A DNA stretch of 64,000 bases from Gelatoporia subvermispora B (taxonomy: Eukaryota; Basidiomycota; Agaricomycetes; Polyporales; Gelatoporiaceae). A program made the position numbers and the translations under genes. Within the stretch, counting starts at the first letter, position 1. Every line of letters starts with the position of its first letter. The notes beneath the pieces are model-generated. The model was given only the letters and a program-made list of their open reading frames with translations. It was not told the DNA's origin and ran no database searches. The DNA is taken from the NCBI GenBank assembly GCA_000320605.2, contig KB445795.1, positions 62,979 to 126,978 on the forward strand. Reading direction: 5' to 3'. Positions 58,426 through 64,000 of the stretch are shown here, piece after piece.

Positions 58426-61076
58426 AGGACAGCTGTACGGCCCGCGACCATGTTGATTCTCCACGATTCCAAGTCCCCGACCGAAAGGTGCCCTCGATCG
58501 GGGACATCTCTTCCGTGCGGCCCCCTGCCCATACTCGCGCGTACGCTACACTACCCGCTCCCGATTGTACTTACACTGACGGAGAAATACACGAGATCCA
58601 TGATTTGTACGCAGTGTGTATGGACCAGGCCCAGCAGGCAGACCGACCACCGACCCACGACGTGCCCTTCTTACATCAGCTGGCACTGATCCAACCTACG
58701 GGCGAAGTCGTTCGCATGCGGGCGCTCTTCGACGACGGCGCAATGATCAATGCCATGTGCTCCGACATGTGGCAGAACGTTCGACACCGCCTCGGACAAT
58801 TACAACCCACCAGACGACAACTCCGCATGGCGAACGGTTCGGTTGTCCCGTCGGAAGGCTACTGGGAGGGTACCATCGAACTGGCTGGTGCAAGAGTACG
58901 TAGTTCATTTGACGTGTTCTCTAGTGGCGGCTCGTGGTCCTTCTTAGCAGGGAAACCGCTCTTGCGAGCGTTTAAGGCTGTGCACAATTACGCAACCGAC
59001 CAGCTGCTCATCCCCCAAGACGACGGCACCACCGCCTGCATCAAGAACCAGATCGAGGCAACACCAGACGTGGCCCTGCTGGATGCCCATGGAATGCCAC
59101 GCACGCTCGATGTCAAAGCGTGCTTACACGCTGACCAGCGATCCCAACCACCGCCCGCAAGACAGCGGGCCCCACAGGTCACGATAGAAGACGTCGACGA
59201 TGACCCGCAAGGCACTGCGGACCGAGACGGGCCGGACCTGGGTCCCTCACGGCCATCGGTATTCGCGACGTCAGCACACGACAGTATATACACACGCACA
59301 ACGAACCCGCAGAACCCAGCACGCGTCGACGCAATCATGCAAGCTGTCAGTATCGGACCTGACCTGTCCGAAGATCAGCGCGCGAAAGTACGTTCACTCA
59401 TCGCCGAATTCGCTGATTGTTTCGCACTCGCCGTCTCCGAGGTCACTCCAGTCAAAGACGCTGTCCACAAGCTCCACATACCCGAGGGCGCCACGTTCTC
59501 ACGAAAAGTACATCAACGGCCGCTCACGCCACCGCAAAAAGAGTATCTACATAAAAAGATCGACGAGCTACTCGCCGCAGGCATCATCAAACACTGCGAC
59601 CCCTCGCAAGTGCGGTGTGTATCGCCGGTCACCCTGGCACAGAAGGCCCATGAGCCTGGCGGGCTCACACTCGACGAGTTGCAACACCGGGTTAACGATT
59701 AGTGTGTCGCAGCAGGCCTCGAGCCCGGTTCTGACATGCCCCCACGACCAGATTCCCAAGATCACCCGCGCGATGACAACGCCACCCAGAAGTGGCGCAT
59801 ATGCCAGAACTTCGGCGAGCTCAACAGAGTCACCGAGATAGCGCCCATGCCGCAAGGCGACTTGCGCTTGAAGCAACAGCGGCTCAGTGGGCATCGCTGG
59901 ATATGTACCCTGGACTTTGCGTCCGGGTTCTACGCTGTCACCATGCACCCCGAGTCGCGACCCTACACGTGCTTCTACGTAGAGGGCCGCGGCTATTTCT
60001 GGTTCGTTCGGATGCCCTTTGGACTTACCGGGGCTCCCTCTGCGTTCGCGGAGATGACGGCAACACACCTCCACGACCTGCTGACGGCAGGTGACATGGA
60101 GTTGTTTGTCGATGACGGGGGCGCCGCGGGGGATGACTTCGAGGAACTTCTCGGGTGACTGCGCACCATCTTAGGGCGCGTGCGAGAACGCGGCCTCTCG
60201 CTCAGTCCATCGAAGTCTCTGTTCTTCGCCACGGAGACGGTATTTGCGGGCGCAACCGTAGGACCCAAGGGTGTTACCCCGGACCTATCGAAGCTCACGG
60301 CCATTGTGGACTGGGAACGGCCGAGAGACGCGATGGCGCTGGCGTCCTTTTTGGGCCTAACCAGCCATTTTCGGGACCTCATCCGTAATTATGCACGGGT
60401 AGAGGGTCCTCTGCGGAACCTCCTGAAAGCTGTAGATATCCCTAAAGTTTGTTCGAAAACCACCTACCGGCGCATCCTGCAACAACATTCGCTGGATGAC
60501 CGGTGGACTCCTCAACATACCAACACGTTTCTGGAGTTGAAGAGGATCCTTACCTCGGAACCGGTGCTCCGGTGCCCCAAATGGGACGGCACACCATTCA
60601 TCGTAACTACGGATGGCTGCCAGGACGGCTTCAGCGCCGTCCTGATGCAGCGCTTCACCACTGTTCTCCCGAGCGGACGCACGGTCGAACGGCTGCACCC
60701 CGTGGCGTTCGCATCGAAGCGGACATCTTCATCAGAAGAACGCTACAAGCCGTTTATTCTCGAATTCGCGGCGCTCAAGTTCGGACTGGACAAGTTTTCG
60801 GACATCATCTGGGGCTTTCCCGTTGAGCTGGAAACGGACTGTCAAGCCCTCAGGTACGTATTGATGAATGACCGGCTGAACGCCGCACACGCCAGATGGA
60901 GAGACAGCATCCTCGCACACCACATCACGGACGTCCGGCACGTGCCAGGCCGCATTAATGTTGTCCGACAACCAAAAGCTACCTTATATGGCCAAGATGC
61001 TGATAAGGTACTCACGAGGAGTTCCTTCGATCTTGCACGACCATTTTGGTCCATGATAAGATCTCTGCTTATGTAA
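58389..61076 (+). pseudogene. Pol of second Gypsy-type element: protease, RT, RNase H; no integrase
   Basis: One frame with two stops. Retropepsin-like LFDDGAMINAMC (usual DSGA is DDGA here), then FADCFALAVSEV and HKKIDELLAAGII. Reverse transcriptase: WRICQNFGELN, LDFASGFYAVTMHPESRPYT, MPFGLTGAPSAF and the catalytic box LFVDDGG. RNase H-like part: FIVTTDGCQDGFSAVLM to HVPGRINVV. Stops: TAG 59700-59702 (VND-stop-CVAAG) and TGA 60156-60158 (ELLG-stop-LRTI), consistent with CAG and CGA. Homology ends just after HVPGRINVV; no integrase or right LTR follows, so the copy is truncated before the Plavaka gene. Confidence 0.85.
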
Positions 61077-61250
61077 CCGATCGCACGATCCCGGGAGTCG
61101 CCTCTAAGGGAGTTGAACCATCTCGCACGCTCTCTCACACCCCCGCTATCGCCTCAAACCAGTCGGGCTCGTATATACTGTAATGCTGTGAGTCCATAGC
61201 TCGTTTGTAGGACGCTTGTAGTGACTGTTGATGCACGTGGACCGCAGAGA
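61077..61250 (+). promoter_or_regulatory. Upstream region of Plavaka gene
   Basis: Short noncoding gap with a TATA-like GTATATAC at about 61170, roughly 80 bp before the ATG. Confidence 0.4.
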
Positions 61251-64000
61251 ATGATACCCCGCAGCCCCCGCCGTAAGGTCTCCGGTGCCCGAGCCAGCAA
61301 AGCTCCGAAACAACCATGCGAGATCTGTGGTATCCATATCGCAGCGTCCGGCATGCATAATCACAAGAAAGCTTGCCTCCGCAACCGTCAAGGAAGGGAC
61401 CGCGATGCGTATATCATGCACCTGACAGAGGTCCAGGAGTACCAGGAGGGTGAGTTGCAGATTCCTTATCAATTCCCCATGCACGCTCGATCGAGGTGCA
61501 TCAGATCGTTGTTCGGACTGTGCGATTGCAGCTGGGTGCTGCAGGTGTTCATCACCCGGGAACCATGCGTTCTCGGTGATGAAGGACCTGCTGCACAAGG
61601 TGTTCGCTTTTGAACGGTACCATACATGGTACCAGAGAAGTCGCCAGTGTCTCGTGCACTTTGCACGTCGTAGCGTGCGCGTCAGGTGGGCGTGTGCCAG
61701 CATGTGTGCCTGCGCGTACAGGGATGCTAATCGAGCAGTGAACATCACTTCGATTTGTGCGATAACGAGCAAATTATTGCAGAGCGCTGATGTGGTATGA
61801 CAGCTGCAATACTCGAGAGCGGTTATGCGCCTGCTGATATGTATATGCCACTGGTCGATACACCATCTGCCACTGGTTCATCAGGTATGCCCTGTCCGAA
61901 AGCCTTATAGAATGTTCTAATCCCTGGCAGTACCTTCTCGCAACCCGTCTGCGCCCGCAACTCGAGACAATTCTCCCGCTCCCTCCACTATATCAACCCC
62001 TCCTGATCCTGCCCCTACCGCCACTCGTAGCACCCGCTCTACTCCCGCCAATGCTGTTGATCCTCCCATTTCCGCTCGTCGTGCCCGTCCGACTAATGTC
62101 GCTCGTTCCACTCCTGCCACCGATCTACCGGACCCTACTAAGCCCGTCGACCCAAACGACAGCAAATACGGCCTGGACGACATCTTCGTCCAGTATCATC
62201 CTCATAGCCAGACGCCTTCGCATGTCACGCCGCTCGAAGATTTCACACGCACGCCGGTACTTCATGAAATCCCGCGGCCGTATGGAACACCGTGGGCACC
62301 CTTCGCGACACGAACAGACTTTGAGTTCGCGGATTTGTGCCGGAGGTGTCAGATCGGTAGCAAAGCTACCGATGAGCTCATCCAACTCATCCGCGGCATC
62401 GCTGAGGACCGCAGCTCCTTCACCTTGCGTTCCGAAGCAGACCTCGCAAGTGTTTGGGAAGCTGCTGCTAGGTCTCGTACCGCAGTAAGCATTGGGTTCT
62501 GGTTTTAGTATACCATGGTTGATGTATCTACGTCGCGTGTAGTTTGAGAATGCAACAATTACTGCAAAGCTCCGGAATGTGGAGCACAACTATGAAATGT
62601 ACTACCGACCGATATGGGAATGGGTAAAGGATTTAGTGAGCGACCCGACGCTTGCCCCACACTTCAATTGGGATGCGCAGAAGCTCCATATTTTTGATGG
62701 AAGTTCGTGGGTCCGCTTTCGAGATGAGCCGTGGACTGCGGATCGTTGGTGGGAGCTTCAAGTGCGTGAGCAACCTGTGTGTGCTCGATGTTCTTAACTG
62801 TGTAAAATAGTCAGAACTTCCGGAAGGAGCCAACATGGTTGGCATCATCTTCTATGCAGACAAAACAAATCTCACAACATTCGGAGACCAAAAAGGCTAC
62901 CCAATTGTCGTTCGATGTGCCAATCTACCCGTCCACATACGGAATAGCAATGGACATGGTGGGGGACGAGTGGTCGGATGGCTTCCAATTGTAGGTTGTT
63001 ACAGCAGGTTGAGGTGATGAAGTGCAGCATTCACGGGCTGATTGTAGGTTGACGGAGACACTTCGCGTGACTCTTTTGAGGAAGCTGACTTTAAGCGCAT
63101 CATCTGGCACGAAGCCTCATGGAAGTGTCTCGAGTCGCTCATTGGCCCCGCGCAGTTTGGCGAGTGGATGAAGGCAGGAGATGGGGTTAATCGCTGGTTA
63201 TTCCCTGTAATTATTCTCGTGTCTTCAGACTACGAGGAGCAGTATGTTCTTCTTTCTAGTTATCTCACAACTATTCATGTCATTTGCAGGTGTGTCATTG
63301 CTGGCAATCGTGGTACGAGGTGTCTTAAACCTTGCTGCGTGTGTTATACTCTGCGTGATATGCTCTTTCACTATCAAGAACATTTTGTTAAACGAACACA
63401 TGAAGAGTCCCAACAGCGATATCGGGAGGCACAGGCACTACTGTCGAAAACTGCAAGAAATGAATATCTCAAGCCATTTGGATTGCGTTTTGTCAATGTA
63501 CGTTGTTTACACTTTTGCTCTCTAAGTTACTCAAATACTAAAATCATTGGAGAATGTTTTTTGGAGAATACCTCACCTGAACATCTACTCTGCGCTGTCA
63601 TTTGACCGACTGCATACAAACCATCTCGGCATTTGGAAGACACATCTATGGGCGGAGCTCAAACAGTATATACTCAGCATGGGAGTAAATGCAGAACGCA
63701 CTGTCAATCAGCAGTACGTAGCTGATTCTTTTTCATAACTTTGTCATATTTATATTCCATAGATGTGATTTATTCCCTCGCTGGCGGAACTTGAAGCATA
63801 TCGCTAGCATCACAAATGTCACATTTTCAGATGGATCAACGTACGAAGATATGTCAAAGGTGCCGTAGTCTGTTCAGTTGTACAGTACCAGATCGCTAGC
63901 CTGTCACTATGCCTATAAGTTTCTCAAGCTTCTAGGCACAGGCACAGGTTGACGTGACTACCAAACTGATACTTGTGGCACATGGATGCACACAGAGTTG
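61251..64000 (+). CDS. Plavaka transposase, 5' part (runs off the window)
   Basis: Begins MIPRSPRRKVSGARASKA at 61251, with a C2H2-type finger CEICGIHIAASGMHNHKKAC, then a donor after EYQEG. Later exons: about 61927-62483 (Ser/Pro-rich linker, KYGLDDIFVQYHPHSQTP, PRPYGTPWAPFATRTDFEF), about 62550-62759 (NYEMYYRPIWEWVKDLV), about 62812-62990 with the family hallmark ADKTNLTTFGDQKGYPI and CANLPVHIRN, then CVIAGNRG..CCVCY, ILSMGVNAERTVNQQ and CDLFPRWRNLKHIASITNVTF. Plavaka enzymes are the DDE-type transposases of CACTA-like elements in Agaricomycetes. No stop is seen in the exons followed. The first intron would be about 480 bp, unusually long here, and may hide another exon or an insertion. Confidence 0.85.

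Noticed and set aside
1..64000. tRNA or rRNA genes
   Set aside because: No cloverleaf box A/B pair or rRNA-like stretch was noticed on reading; a dedicated scan was not possible, so none is reported.

Overview
The window looks like a transposon-rich, NLR-bearing segment of an Agaricomycete (basidiomycete) nuclear genome. Genes are split by many introns of about 45-60 bp. The mobile elements include KDZ and Plavaka transposases, a hAT element, a chromodomain Ty3/Gypsy element and a Helitron. The immune-type genes have the fungal STAND/NLR layout: Goodbye-like N-terminus, NACHT, ankyrin repeats. No species can be named from sequence alone.

Under the transposons lies a roughly tandem triplication of one unit: a YPQ-type PQ-loop membrane protein gene (+ strand) facing an NLR gene (- strand). 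Unit A has a PQ-loop gene (55-1600, entering from outside the window) and an intact 9-exon NLR (2151-7021, 1483 aa, 20 ankyrin repeats). Unit B has decayed PQ-loop copies (31195-35035) and an NLR pseudogene (35040-39210). Unit C has a decayed PQ-loop copy (41855-43290) and an apparently intact 12-exon NLR (50301-55683, 1595 aa). An internal exon duplication has given this last gene two P-loop NACHT modules. A further PQ-loop fragment (24165-24750) and two copies of an unidentified segment (26930-27430 and 40150-40620) belong to the same duplicated background.

Transposons have opened up each unit, and several insertions can be defined to the base because a paralogous empty site is present. A KDZ element (7503-22817, 8-bp TSD, TIRs of about 262 bp) sits in the region upstream of NLR A; the matching region of NLR C is unoccupied. 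It encodes an intact 14-exon KDZ transposase fused to a Ulp1 protease (11110-16006), a convergent 211-aa protein and a large accessory gene with one stop codon. A hAT element (7628-10890) is nested in its left TIR. A Helitron remnant (about 27639-30890) precedes unit B and carries a MITE (30046-30543). A chromovirus (43324-50175) with two 328-bp LTRs sits in unit C and carries a 538-bp MITE in one LTR. A second, integrase-less Gypsy-type pol (56710-61076) and the 5' part of a Plavaka transposase gene (61251 to the right edge) end the window.

Most transposon copies carry stop codons that look like C-to-T or G-to-A changes, and most LTR differences fall at CpG, which fits deamination of methylated DNA. 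The KDZ-Ulp1 gene and the two NLR genes A and C have escaped this: their splice phases close exactly over full length.
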